This document shows positions 1 to 8,051 of a stretch of 64,000 nucleotides of DNA, one piece after another. The position numbers were made by a program, and so were the translations under genes. The notes under the pieces are model-generated. The model ran no database searches, was not told where the DNA came from, and saw only the letters and a program-made list of their open reading frames with translations. Position 1 is the first letter of the stretch. Each line of letters begins with the position of its first letter. Origin of the DNA: Acidobacteriota bacterium (lineage in GTDB: Bacteria; Acidobacteriota; Terriglobia; Terriglobales; Acidobacteriaceae); contig JABCZL010000010.1 in the NCBI GenBank assembly GCA_013289685.1, forward strand, positions 62,001 through 126,000, given 5' to 3'.

Positions 1-1
1 C

Positions 2-1024
2 GTGAGCGCCAGCGGACTGTTTACGGCTCCCACCGTGACCGCGACTAAAACCGTGACCGTAACGGCTACCAGCGTCGCCGACAATACCAAATCTTCCAGC
101 GCCACTGTGACCGTAAATACGGCGGCCGGCATTCTGACGCTGAATCCTGCGAGCATCAGCTTCGGCAGCGTCACGGTCGGCCAGACCAGCCCCATCCTGA
201 CCAGCACCTTGACCAACACGGGGAATGCTTCGTTGACGATTACCAACGACTCGATTTCCGCCGGCGACTTCAATTGGGGCGGCAAGGGTACCTGCAACTA
301 TGGCACGCTGACTCCGGGAGCAAGCTGTTTGTACAGCGCAAAGTTTACGCCAACGGCGGCCGGGACTCGGACCGGCACCATCACGATCTACTCGACCGCT
401 TCGAATTCGACCGTAACCCTTCCACTCTCGGGGATTGGAACGACTGCGACCGCCGCCACGCTCGGCGTCAGCCCGGCCACGCTCGCTCTGGGTAGTGTGG
501 TCGTGGGCACGAGTGGAACCGCATCCGGGACTCTCACCGCGGGCGGATCGAGTGTTACCGTCAGCGCGATCGGCAGCAACAACGCCGCATTCACTGTCGG
601 AGGACTGTCCCTGCCGGTTACGATTCCAGCAGGAAACAGCGCGGCGTTTACGGTGACGTTCAGCCCTCAGACCACCGGCGCCGTGACGGCCGCGCTTACC
701 TTCACGAGCAACGCCCAGTCCTCGACAACCGTCGCAACCCTCACTGGAACCGCTATGGCTGCGCCCGTACACTCGGTCAACCTGTCGTGGAGTGCAAGCA
801 CGTCCTCGAATGTGTCTGGCTATAACATTTATCGCGCGGCGTATGCGAGTGCGTGCGGATCTTTCTCCAAGATCAACTCATTGCTGAATACAGGCACCCT
901 GTACACGGATGCCGCCATAGTCGACGGCGCGACCTACTGCTATGCCACAACCGCAGTCAATACCAGCAACCAAGAGAGCGGGTATTCCAACGTAGTCGCC
1001 AACGTGCGGGTGCCTGCTCCTTGA
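2..1024 (+). CDS. Secreted ASH/Ig-like domain protein, C-terminal part (5' truncated)
   Basis: The reading frame is open to the first bases of the window and starts in the middle of an Ig-like fold, so this is the C-terminal 340 residues of a longer protein. Visible order: end of a bacterial Ig-like domain (about 1-40), two ASH / choice-of-anchor-D beta-sandwich repeats (about 43-148 and 150-255; the first opens with the typical L-x-P-x-S-I-S-F-G-S-V pattern), then a fibronectin-III-like domain (258-340) with the N-L-S-W-S-A-S and G-Y-N-I-Y-R signatures. Such repeats form stalks of exported or surface proteins. No catalytic motif or membrane anchor is visible in this part. The product name is by domain only; the role of the whole protein cannot be judged from the fragment. 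Confidence 0.8.
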   Translation: MSASGLFTAPTVTATKTVTVTATSVADNTKSSSATVTVNTAAGILTLNPASISFGSVTVGQTSPILTSTLTNTGNASLTITNDSISAGDFNWGGKGTCNYGTLTPGASCLYSAKFTPTAAGTRTGTITIYSTASNSTVTLPLSGIGTTATAATLGVSPATLALGSVVVGTSGTASGTLTAGGSSVTVSAIGSNNAAFTVGGLSLPVTIPAGNSAAFTVTFSPQTTGAVTAALTFTSNAQSSTTVATLTGTAMAAPVHSVNLSWSASTSSNVSGYNIYRAAYASACGSFSKINSLLNTGTLYTDAAIVDGATYCYATTAVNTSNQESGYSNVVANVRVPAP

Positions 1025-1134
1025 GTTGTCCGAGCGCGGAGGGACTCAACGAGCGGGCACGACGAAAAGTTCTTGATTCGCGGTTAGACTCATAACCCAA
1101 CTCCCTGACCTTTCCTCGCATTTCCGCGCCCCAA

Positions 1135-1166
1135 TAAAAAACCCTCCCGCTAGGATCGGGAGGGTT
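1135..1166 (-). terminator. Rho-independent terminator of the cold-shock gene
   Basis: A 10-bp perfect stem (AACCCTCCCG / CGGGAGGGTT) with a 7-nt loop lies 18 nt past the cold-shock stop codon. Read on the minus strand it is followed by a T-run (TTTTTTATT). This is the clearest intrinsic terminator in the window. Confidence 0.85.
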
Positions 1167-1184
1167 ATGGAATGGTTCGCAGGT

Positions 1185-1388
1185 TTATGCGCGAACGACA
1201 TTTGCCGCCTGGAAGCCTTTGGGGCCCTTCAGCAGGTCAAACTCCACGGTCTCACCCTCGTTGAGCGTGCGGTAACCGTTCTCCTGGATGGCGGAGAAGT
1301 GCACGAACACATCTTCCCCCGTGGAGCGCTGGATGAATCCATACCCTTTCGCCCCGTTGAACCACTTCACTGTACCTTTCTCTCTCAC
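1185..1388 (-). CDS. cspA: Cold-shock domain protein (CspA family)
   Basis: Single-domain OB-fold RNA/ssDNA chaperone of 67 residues, the usual length for the family. RNP1 (K-G-Y-G-F-I) and RNP2 (V-F-V-H-F) are intact, and the N-terminus G-T-V-K-W-F-N is typical. The start chosen is GTG at 1388, because AAAGGAG sits about 9 nt upstream and the protein then opens [10 protein letters not shown]; an in-frame ATG 21 nt further upstream would add a non-conserved MVKGVFS. The gene stands alone, with its own terminator downstream and a long upstream gap. It probably destabilises mRNA secondary structure; whether it is cold-induced cannot be told. The symbol is generic to the family. Confidence 0.93.
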   Translation of the reverse strand: MREKGTVKWFNGAKGYGFIQRSTGEDVFVHFSAIQENGYRTLNEGETVEFDLLKGPKGFQAANVVRA

Positions 1389-1731
1389 GGAAAAAACTCC
1401 TTTCACCAATCGCTAAGAATTATTCTCCAGCTTTCTCGATCGTCGCCCCGGTCGATTGAAGTCCCCTTCAGAGAAGCCGGTAGAACGCTTTGTACCTGCA
1501 ATGTGTGGAAGGAAGTACTCCCAAAAATGAAAAAGACTCCTCAGTTCTTCACCACGGCATTGATCCGCAGCGTGAACTTCGGAGCCCGACAATTTGGCGC
1601 GTTTCCACCACACCCAACAACCATTACCCTGAACCTATTGGTCTCACCACCGGACCACTCCCCGGCATTGCGAAACAGATAATAAGCACTATTAAAACGA
1701 TTCGCAAGAAGAATTAGAAAGAAAACGCAAT

Positions 1732-1746
1732 ATGACCACCAGTCAT
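1732..1746. promoter_or_regulatory. Short inverted repeat, possible operator
   Basis: ATGAC CACCA GTCAT is a perfect 5+5 palindrome around a 5-nt centre. A TTTGACA-like hexamer lies about 10 nt downstream. The size suits a TetR-type regulator, but no regulator gene is adjacent, so this is only a candidate. Confidence 0.3.
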
Positions 1747-1903
1747 TCAGGATAACTTTGACACAGGTAAAGAAATAGCCCGGTAACCGGGTCTGGAACT
1801 TCGGTTCCCCGCGCTTGGCCTGGTCCCGGTCTTGGGGTCAGGTCGGGATTGGGCGTCAGCTCGTGAGTTCGAGCCTAAGAAATCGCTGATTAAGCCCCTG
1901 CTT

Positions 1904-1972
1904 TGTCATCCCGAGCGGGAGCAGAATTGCCGCTTTTCGGCAATTTTGCGGAGTCGAGGGACCTTGTGTTTT
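1904..1972. repeat. Dispersed intergenic repeat, family B
   Basis: Starts TGTCATCCCGAGCGGGAGC and ends GGGACCTTGTGTTTT. It shares its outer parts with the copies at 28291-28350 and, inside a gene, 30859-30927. The centre contains a small hairpin (AATTGCCG / CGGCAATT). Confidence 0.6.
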
Positions 1973-2059
1973 CTCTTACGATGCTTGATCAGAGCTTCTC
2001 CAAGATTGTTGATCGGGAACACGAACCTAAGTGTTCCGGTTTGTGAGCATGCCTCTGGT

Positions 2060-2065
2060 ACGATA
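2060..2065 (+). promoter_or_regulatory. -10-like hexamer for the BrkB gene
   Basis: TACGAT lies 10 nt before the GTG start, with no Shine-Dalgarno between. It is one of several near-leaderless arrangements in the window. No convincing -35 is seen. Confidence 0.35.
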
Positions 2066-2075
2066 AATCTTCGCC

Positions 2076-2960
2076 GTGCCCAACCCTCCCATCCCGACTC
2101 TCTCCAAGACCGACGCCACGCCCGCTCGGACCGCCGCTCCCGCCCCGCTCCGTTCTTCAGGCCTGGTCTTTTCCACCATCAAATATCTGATGCGCACCGA
2201 GGTCCATACCTTCGCCTTCTCGGTCGCGGCCAACTCGATCCTGTCGTTCTTCCCTTTCGTCGTCCTGCTGATGACCGTGATCCGGCGCGTCTTTCATTCT
2301 CGCGTCATGTACGAGGTAGTTCTTCAGTTGCTGCGCGACTATCTGCCCGCGGGTCAGGACTTCGTCATCCGCAACCTCAACTCTATGGTCAACTCCCGGC
2401 AGCGGGTGCAGTTCGTGTCCTTGATCATCTTGCTGGTCACCTCCTCCGGCGTGTTCCTGCCGCTCGAAGTGGCGCTCAACCGCATCTGGCGCTTCCCGGA
2501 CAATCGTTCCTACCTGGGCAATCAGGTGATCTCCCTTGGCTTGGCCTTTGCCTGCGGCGTGCTGGCGTTGCTCTCGATCGCCCTGACCGCGGGGCCGGTC
2601 GCGTTCATGGAGTTCTTACTGCGCGGCTATGGCACGGGCTTCGTGCGCCTGGTGGGATTTCTCGTGATGAAGGTGTTTGCCATCGCGGCCAGCATCGCCA
2701 TCTTCTTCCTCATCTACTGGCTGCTGCCCAACGGAAAGGTTCCGGCCCGCGCCGTGCTGCCCTCGGCCATCATCATGGGATTGCTCTCGGAGGCGCTGAA
2801 ATACGCCTACATCCTGGCTCTGCCCTGGCTGAACTTTCAGGAAGTTTACGGCCCCTTCGCGCTCTCGGTGAGCATGATGTTCTGGGCGTTTCTCTCAGGC
2901 TTGCTCTTGTTGGCTGGCGCCAATCTGTCCGCGGAAGAACACCTGCAACACGCTCTGTAG
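2076..2960 (+). CDS. YihY/BrkB family inner-membrane protein
   Basis: A 294-residue integral membrane protein of the BrkB / YihY (formerly mis-named ribonuclease BN) family. After a Pro/Ala-rich cytoplasmic head (1-40) six membrane segments can be placed at about 46-69, 111-131, 151-175, 195-217, 225-247 and 262-284, matching the family pattern. Typical family elements seen are F-A-F-S-V-A-A-N-S-I-L-S-F-F-P-F in the first helix and E-V-A-L-N-R-I-W near 131-138. The start is GTG, preceded by a -10-like TACGAT and no ribosome binding site. The substrate of the family is not established; transport or envelope roles have been suggested. The gene is monocistronic, and the convergent response regulator ends 6 bp downstream. 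Confidence 0.9.
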   Translation: MPNPPIPTLSKTDATPARTAAPAPLRSSGLVFSTIKYLMRTEVHTFAFSVAANSILSFFPFVVLLMTVIRRVFHSRVMYEVVLQLLRDYLPAGQDFVIRNLNSMVNSRQRVQFVSLIILLVTSSGVFLPLEVALNRIWRFPDNRSYLGNQVISLGLAFACGVLALLSIALTAGPVAFMEFLLRGYGTGFVRLVGFLVMKVFAIAASIAIFFLIYWLLPNGKVPARAVLPSAIIMGLLSEALKYAYILALPWLNFQEVYGPFALSVSMMFWAFLSGLLLLAGANLSAEEHLQHAL

Positions 2961-2965
2961 GAACT

Positions 2966-3388
2966 CTACTCGTGCAGGGGAATGTTCGAAAACGCGACTC
3001 CGCGTTTGCGGTTGATGCGGCAAATCACGTTCTCCAGTGCCTGCGGTAAGAGATTGATTCCCCGCCCCGGCATCAAGGCGTTCTTTTCCAGGTATTCTTC
3101 CGCGCCTTCTTCCAGCAGCTTCTCCCGGTTCTTCTCCGAGAGACTGCTGAGCACCACCACCGGAATCTCGGCGGTTAAAGGATCACTCTTCAGGTGCCGT
3201 AATACTTCCGGTCCGCTCATCTTCGGCAGGATCATGTCCAGCAGAATCAAGTCTGGCTTTTGATCCTGCGCGAATCGCACCGCAGACTCGCCATCCACGG
3301 CGCAGATCACTTCGTATCCCGCATTGTGTAAAGCCGTCTCATTCTCTCGTCGGATGGGCTTACTGTCCTCCACTAAGAGGATTTTCAC
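2966..3388 (-). CDS. Single-domain response regulator (CheY-like receiver)
   Basis: A stand-alone receiver domain of 140 residues. The acidic pair E7-D8 (V-E-D-S), phospho-acceptor D51 (L-I-L-L-D-M-I-L-P), S81 (V-V-V-L-S-S) and K102 (Y-L-E-K-N) are all present, so it should be phosphorylatable. There is no output domain; about 25 residues after the receiver form a basic tail. The start is GTG at 3388, because AGGGAG lies just upstream and the protein then opens V-K-I-L-L-V-E-D-S; a longer in-frame reading adds 30 unconserved residues. No histidine kinase is adjacent, so it is an orphan that may act in a phosphorelay or by protein-protein contact. Its stop codon lies 6 bp from that of the BrkB gene on the other strand. 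Confidence 0.9.
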   Translation of the reverse strand: MKILLVEDSKPIRRENETALHNAGYEVICAVDGESAVRFAQDQKPDLILLDMILPKMSGPEVLRHLKSDPLTAEIPVVVLSSLSEKNREKLLEEGAEEYLEKNALMPGRGINLLPQALENVICRINRKRGVAFSNIPLHE

Positions 3389-3550
3389 GTTGTTCTCCCT
3401 CGTCGCTTCCCTGTATATCGGCAGGGCTGGAAGCAGCTTTAGAAGAACCGCAGCGAGGCCATCCTCAATTCTGAGCAAACCATAAGGCCGCTTGCGACTC
3501 GCAGACGGCCTGGTGCAGCGGTTACGAACTCCTGACGGCTGAGAACTGCT

Positions 3551-4348
3551 CTACTTCTTCTGCTCTCCAATCGAAAGCAACTCTACTTCAAAAATCAGAG
3601 TTTCTCCGGGAGCGATGTCCCCTTTGCCACGGTCGCCATAGGCCAGATCCGCTGGGATGAACAGCTGCCACTTCGACCCTACTGGCATCAACTGCAACGC
3701 CTCGGTCCAACCTCCGATGACTCCGGTCACGGAGAACGATACTGGCTCGCCCCGCTTGTAGGAGCTGTCGAATTCCTTACCGTTGACCAGCGTCCCGCGA
3801 TAGTTGCAGGTCACCGTGTCGTTGGCGGTCGGCTTCGGCCCCTTCCCCGCGGTCAGGATCTTGTACTGCAACCCGCTGGGCAGGGTCACGACTCCTTCTT
3901 TACTCTTGTTGGCGGCGAGAAACGCCTCGCCCTCCTTGCGAGCCGCGGCGCCAGCCGAGTGCGCCACCTCGCTCTGCAGTTGCGTGAGCACAGTCTTCAT
4001 CTCGTCGTCCGTCAGCAGGAGTTTGCCGCCGGCCATAGCGTCTTTCACTCCGCGTGCGAGAATGGCCGCATCCACCGGCACTGCCCGCTGGTGCAGCATC
4101 TTCCCGTAGCTCATGCCCAGGGCGTAACTCTCTTTATCTTTTTGCGTTTTGAGAGTGAATGGGGTCGCGGGTTTCGCGGCCGTGGGCGACTTCTTGGCTG
4201 TCGTGGCCGATCTCGCCGGGGTTGCAGACGAGGCAGGTTGAGTAGGTTGAGCGGGCGTCGCTGCCGGAGTCTGTTGCGCCCGGGCATTGCCCAGCAGCAT
4301 CATCCCGGCGGCCAATAGTTGAGACACAATGGTAAGCGGTTTTTGCAT
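3551..4348 (-). CDS. Exported FKBP-type peptidyl-prolyl cis-trans isomerase
   Basis: A 265-residue FkpA/Mip-type foldase. It opens with a signal peptide (M-Q-K-P-L-T-I-V-S-Q-L-L ending A-R-A-Q), followed by an Ala/Pro/Thr-rich linker (about 25-70). Then come the helical dimerisation domain seen in Mip/FkpA (K-E-S-Y-A-L-G-M-S-Y-G, about 78-140) and the C-terminal FKBP domain (about 165-260) with G-K-E-F-D-S-S, G-W-x-E-A-L-Q-L-M and the P-x-x-L-A-Y-G-D-R-G pattern. It should assist folding of periplasmic proteins. ATG at 4348 was preferred over the one six codons earlier because the signal peptide then begins correctly; neither has a clear Shine-Dalgarno. Confidence 0.92.
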   Translation of the reverse strand: MQKPLTIVSQLLAAGMMLLGNARAQQTPAATPAQPTQPASSATPARSATTAKKSPTAAKPATPFTLKTQKDKESYALGMSYGKMLHQRAVPVDAAILARGVKDAMAGGKLLLTDDEMKTVLTQLQSEVAHSAGAAARKEGEAFLAANKSKEGVVTLPSGLQYKILTAGKGPKPTANDTVTCNYRGTLVNGKEFDSSYKRGEPVSFSVTGVIGGWTEALQLMPVGSKWQLFIPADLAYGDRGKGDIAPGETLIFEVELLSIGEQKK

Positions 4349-5004
4349 ATGTCTGTATTGTCCCATTGCGCGCGCGAGATGGGCAAACCCCGTGAGCCAA
4401 CTTCAGTTCCTTGCTCGCGATGGGAGGGTGCCGCGACCCCGGCGATTCTGACGGGATGCGTATCTCCACAATTTTTTTCTCTCCTATCCTCTAAGATCCT
4501 CATTCTCAATAAGTTACGCGCGCCGAGAGTCGCGCAAACAGGCAAAATATTGAGCCACAAGCACTTACGGCTAAAATATCCCGGAATAACGACTTAGGCC
4601 CCGGCAAAGAATTGCTGACGAAATCGATGGTGGAGAACTGGTTGAGACCGCGCTCGCGCATATGACAAGCTTGCGCTTTCCAGATTTCTCAGTAAAGGTT
4701 GTTCGTCACACGAATTGGGATTCTTTCTGTGGAAGGCTGTGGAAAACGATCTGAACCGCTAAGTTGATGTCAGAAAGTGGGGCCACAGCCCCGGCAGTAA
4801 GGTTAAGGCCACGTCGCGCACGCCCAGCTCGCAGGTAATCAGGAAGTAGTTACGTTCTTGCGGACCTGATTTCTATGCGTCGCCGCAATCGACGCGTCGC
4901 TGCCAGGCGCAGTAGAATTCGCCTTGATTGCGGAACCGACCAACGGCTGTCGCGGACGCCATTGCATGCAGCGGTCGGAATTCACATTTGTCAACAGAAC
5001 GATA
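4349..5004. other. Intergenic region before the Mrr-like gene
   Basis: About 650 bp without a believable coding frame. Base composition falls towards A+T across it, marking the left edge of the compositionally different segment at 5.0-7.0 kb. No repeat border, attachment site or tRNA was found that would show how the segment arrived. Confidence 0.5.
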
Positions 5005-5952
5005 ATGGCTACCAAGAAGAAAAACACTGGCATTCCCTATGAAAAGTTGGTGCAGGGAATTTTTCAAGCCATTCACGATCAAGAGGAAGTCGCAACCATA
5101 ACCGTTGAACAGAACAAGACTTTGAAGGGCAAGATATCCACACATCAGATTGATGTTTATTGGAAGTTTCAGACGGGTGGAATCGAATACGAAGTAATTG
5201 TCCAGGCGAAAGATTGGCGGAGCGCGGTTAAGCAAGGAGACCTTTTCCATTTCAAATGTGTTCTCGATGACTTGCCTAACCAGCCTCGCGGGATCTTCGT
5301 CACGCGCACTGGATACCAGCAGGGCGCTAAGGACTTTGCAGCGGCGCAAGGGATCATCCTGTACGAATTGGATGAGCCCCCACCGAAAAGGAACATAACC
5401 ATGACGGTGATGGGCTGGTCCAACGTGGCAGCGGAAATCCGATCCTTCAAAGTGCCCGCTCCTGATCCCGGTGGTGGAACCGTGGAGCACCGTGCAATGG
5501 GCTTGAAATGGACGATCTTTGAACCTCGTTCTTCGAACTTTGTAATCCATATCGATTCGACATGGTTCGCTAGTAATCCGGATACGGCGCATATCGACAG
5601 ATCGAGCCTATCGCTTCGACCGCTTCCGAATCGTGAAGTAATTTTCTACGACCAAGATCGCTCATCTATCGGCAACCTAGAAGCCCTGCTTCGGCAGGAG
5701 CTTAGCCTGATGAAAAGCGAAAAGCTAAACCAGAAGCATATCGATCACACCTTTGACACACCAACATTTCTCGGGCCGGAGGTCACGGGAGGCTTGTTCC
5801 TAAAGATCAAGAAAGTGACTTATGACTTGGAAATTGTGGTCACAGAAAGGCCGGCTCATTTCGATTTACCGGGATTCGTTAAGCTGGTTCTTCGCGAAAT
5901 TCCTTCCCGAAAAGAACGGAACTTCATCGCCCGCGAACCGCAATCCCCTTAA
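5005..5952 (+). CDS. Mrr-like restriction endonuclease-fold protein
   Basis: A 315-residue protein whose first 125 residues carry the PD-(D/E)xK nuclease core in the Mrr variant: E14 in Y-E-K-L-V, D50 (H-Q-I-D-V) and Q67-A-K69 (V-I-V-Q-A-K-D-W), followed by G-I-F-V-T-R-T-G-Y-Q-Q-G-A at 97-109, typical of the Mrr_cat family. The remaining 190 residues are not recognised. Mrr-type enzymes cut modified or foreign DNA; here no methyltransferase or specificity subunit is adjacent, which fits a type IV or stand-alone role. ATG at 5005 is chosen since it leads straight into the fold; a TTG-started extension of 27 residues has no conserved content. Codon use is more A+T-rich than in most neighbours, as expected of an acquired defence gene. 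Confidence 0.75.
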   Translation: MATKKKNTGIPYEKLVQGIFQAIHDQEEVATITVEQNKTLKGKISTHQIDVYWKFQTGGIEYEVIVQAKDWRSAVKQGDLFHFKCVLDDLPNQPRGIFVTRTGYQQGAKDFAAAQGIILYELDEPPPKRNITMTVMGWSNVAAEIRSFKVPAPDPGGGTVEHRAMGLKWTIFEPRSSNFVIHIDSTWFASNPDTAHIDRSSLSLRPLPNREVIFYDQDRSSIGNLEALLRQELSLMKSEKLNQKHIDHTFDTPTFLGPEVTGGLFLKIKKVTYDLEIVVTERPAHFDLPGFVKLVLREIPSRKERNFIAREPQSP

Positions 5953-6092
5953 CACCGCCCCCATCCTTCGCGAACTGCCGTCTAGACCCGACACACCCCT
6001 TATATTTCGTCCCCAGAATTTCCTTTGCGTTCGAGGGATCGCAGCCCGGGGGCCGGAGACTCTGAAGTACCAGGTGTGGGGCGGCGGGATTG

Positions 6093-6974
6093 TTATTTCA
6101 TGGTCTTAGCGGGTGGTTTCTTGGCCGACTGTTTCTTTGGCGAATGGAAATCTTGAGCATAACAATTTGGTTTTCGAGTGACCCATTCAATTCCACCACG
6201 CCGCACGACTACTACGTCAATCGGGCCGTGAACAAGAGGTTTGTCTTTGTCGTTCATGTTGTCGATGACGAACTGGACAGCCAACCTCACGAACTCTTTG
6301 TCGTAGGACAACTCTTTTCCGAATTTGTGAGGCTTGAGTTTTCCATACGCCTTGGATGCCCTTGAAGTCTCTGCGTTTATGAACTCTCCGACCAGTTCTC
6401 GGTTGTGAATTCCAGCCGCCCCGACTTGGCCCATCGATTCACTTGTTGGATTCAGAGAGAGTTGGGCTGGCGAAAGAGGCGACCCATCGGTAAAAACGAG
6501 GTCTTGCGAAAATACTATCGGGCTTTTGTTCGGGACAAAGTTGATGAATCCCCCTTGCACCAATACCCCGTCGGCACCTGTTAACGATTTCACGAATGAC
6601 GGCTTTTGTCCTCCGAACCAAACCATTGCACGCTTGCCCCATGCGATTGAAAGAGACTGCGTGTCACGATCTTCACTCGTTTTGTAAATCCCCCCAGCGG
6701 TCTGGATGGAATCCCAAGGAACCGCACCATCCACTGGAATTCGGGGACGCCCCGACGCGAAAAATACAGTGTCGTCGAATGATATGACCTTACAGGCATC
6801 GGAATTCGGCTTCTGTGTCAGGTCATCGAATTCGCGACTGTCGGCAGCAAGCACGACATAATCACCCTTTTCGGAGACTACCCAGACGATTGAAGTCCCG
6901 TGACACGCTTGGAGGAAAAGCCCCGAAAGGATCACCCATTTGAGCGCACGTCGCATGAGCTTAATGGATTTCAT
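6093..6974 (-). CDS. Exported proteasome-beta-like Ntn-hydrolase candidate
   Basis: A 293-residue protein. Residues 1-26 form a signal-peptide-like basic/hydrophobic segment ending Q-A-C-H-G, and the mature part would begin at T27: T-S-I-V-W-V-V-S-E-K-G-D-Y-V-V-L-A-A-D-S-R. This resembles the N-terminus of 20S proteasome beta subunits (G-T-T-T-x..., x-A-A-D-S-R). The triad can be laid out as T27 nucleophile, D45 (proteasome D17) and K62 in C-K-V-I (proteasome K33), with a Gly at 75 near the place of G47. The middle is divergent, P-I-D-V-V-V-V-R-R near 265 could be the last strand, and the tail is Lys/Pro-rich. What is seen is the motif series; the enzyme activity and the export are inferred. 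The Cys in L-Q-A-C could instead be a weak lipobox. It is convergent with the Mrr-like gene and equally A+T-rich. Hypothetical secreted protein is the fallback call. Confidence 0.5.
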   Translation of the reverse strand: MKSIKLMRRALKWVILSGLFLQACHGTSIVWVVSEKGDYVVLAADSREFDDLTQKPNSDACKVISFDDTVFFASGRPRIPVDGAVPWDSIQTAGGIYKTSEDRDTQSLSIAWGKRAMVWFGGQKPSFVKSLTGADGVLVQGGFINFVPNKSPIVFSQDLVFTDGSPLSPAQLSLNPTSESMGQVGAAGIHNRELVGEFINAETSRASKAYGKLKPHKFGKELSYDKEFVRLAVQFVIDNMNDKDKPLVHGPIDVVVVRRGGIEWVTRKPNCYAQDFHSPKKQSAKKPPAKTMK

Positions 6975-7153
6975 TGTGTCGAACGCATGACGTAACCGGC
7001 GAGGTGGCCTAGTCTTTTTGCGCGCTAACCCTCTAAGGCACCAATGGGCAGGCGGGAGGCGATGCCTGCACGACGTTGTTTGTCACGCGGAGCGGCTTGC
7101 ATCGCACTTGCAGCGCCCATCACCTGCACTTTATCACCTGTTCGGGCTACCGA

Positions 7154-8005
7154 TCACCCACGTTCCCTGTTCTCGGTCGCCGCACGGAGGAGTATGGTCT
7201 GTCCGACCGCCAGGCGACCGATGCGAGTGACCGCGCCGTAGATTCCCGCGGTGTTCTGGTGTTCGCGAACCACCGCCTGCAGGATTTCTGGCGCCGGGCT
7301 GGCCGTGTCGGGATCAAGGTTCACCATCGAGCAGCGTTCGTCGCGCATGGTGACGGCGATGGCGGGGGCGTCGTCCCCCTCGCCGAAGGAGAGCACACCG
7401 CCCAGCCACTCGTCCTCCTGGAAGGGAGCGGGGCGCAGTAAACGAACCACAATATTCGGGCGGAATCGTCTTACGTCGAATCGTCTTACGTCGAATCCGG
7501 GCACGTCGGGGTCCCGGCCTGCGAGCCGTCCAATCTCGCGCACGGTGTCGGAGGCGATCACGGAGATGCTGGCTTCATCGAAGATGCCGTGCCTCAGGTG
7601 CATCATCTGCACGGGCGCCCCGTAGCGGCGCCCGACCTCCGCGGCCAAGTCCTCCCCAAAGACAGGCATCACTGCGCCATCGGGCGTGCGAATATGCGTG
7701 GGAAGGTGCGGGAGAAGGTCTCCCTGATCGCCATTTTGACGACCAGCGTCGTCGCGGCGGAGCGGAGCAAACAGGAGCAGGTCGGGAAGCTTGCTTGCGG
7801 TTAGCCACGGCATCCCGCTGCGGTCATTAATCTGCATCTCACTCTCAATCTCCATCTCCATCCGCATCTGCATCCGGCGGAATGCCAGGCGTCGGTCACC
7901 CTCGAGGCCGTACCAGCCCAGGTCGGCGACCTCGAGTCGTTCGCCGCCCATGGACTTCACGGGATATCGGAAGAGCGCCTCCACCTGTCCGATTTCTATG
8001 AGCAT
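7154..8005 (-). CDS. MOSC-domain protein
   Basis: A 283-residue protein with an N-terminal MOSC beta-barrel domain (V-x-A-L-F-R-Y-P-V-K-S-M at about 8-19, G-L-E-G-D-R at 33-38) and a C-terminal MOSC domain (about 140-275). The conserved Cys of the family lies near residue 225 in R-D-E-R-C-S-M-V-N-L-D-P. MOSC proteins handle molybdenum cofactor-bound sulfur or act as Mo-dependent N-hydroxylated-substrate reductases (YcbX/mARC type); nothing here decides which. An Arg/Met-rich insertion (R-R-M-Q-M-R-M-E-M-E...) near residue 43 looks like a local simple-sequence expansion. No molybdenum cofactor gene is adjacent. Confidence 0.85.
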   Translation of the reverse strand: MLIEIGQVEALFRYPVKSMGGERLEVADLGWYGLEGDRRLAFRRMQMRMEMEIESEMQINDRSGMPWLTASKLPDLLLFAPLRRDDAGRQNGDQGDLLPHLPTHIRTPDGAVMPVFGEDLAAEVGRRYGAPVQMMHLRHGIFDEASISVIASDTVREIGRLAGRDPDVPGFDVRRFDVRRFRPNIVVRLLRPAPFQEDEWLGGVLSFGEGDDAPAIAVTMRDERCSMVNLDPDTASPAPEILQAVVREHQNTAGIYGAVTRIGRLAVGQTILLRAATENRERG

Positions 8006-8051
8006 GCAGAATTGGAGCCGCCTGGGCGAGCCTCCTAACCTGAGATTCGTT

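Larger units (their letters stand above)
1389..2075. other. Intergenic region between csp and brkB
   Basis: About 690 bp with no convincing coding frame. It holds the divergent upstream regions of csp and of the BrkB gene, an inverted repeat ATGAC-N5-GTCAT at 1732-1746, a dispersed repeat at 1904-1972, and a -10-like hexamer just before the BrkB start. The part nearest csp could be a long 5' leader, as is usual for cold-shock genes, but no box could be assigned. Confidence 0.6.

Noticed and set aside
1860-1900. tRNA-like GTGAGTTCGAGCC
   Set aside because: It resembles a T-loop, but the stem does not pair and there is no acceptor stem, anticodon arm or CCA.
2076-2960. Ribonuclease BN
   Set aside because: The family was once named so in error; the protein is a membrane protein with no nuclease motif.
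1832-3049. Plus-strand frame of 405 codons overlapping the BrkB gene
   Set aside because: It runs in another frame across a well-supported membrane protein and is Arg/Pro-rich without domain patterns, as is usual for shadow frames in G+C-rich DNA.
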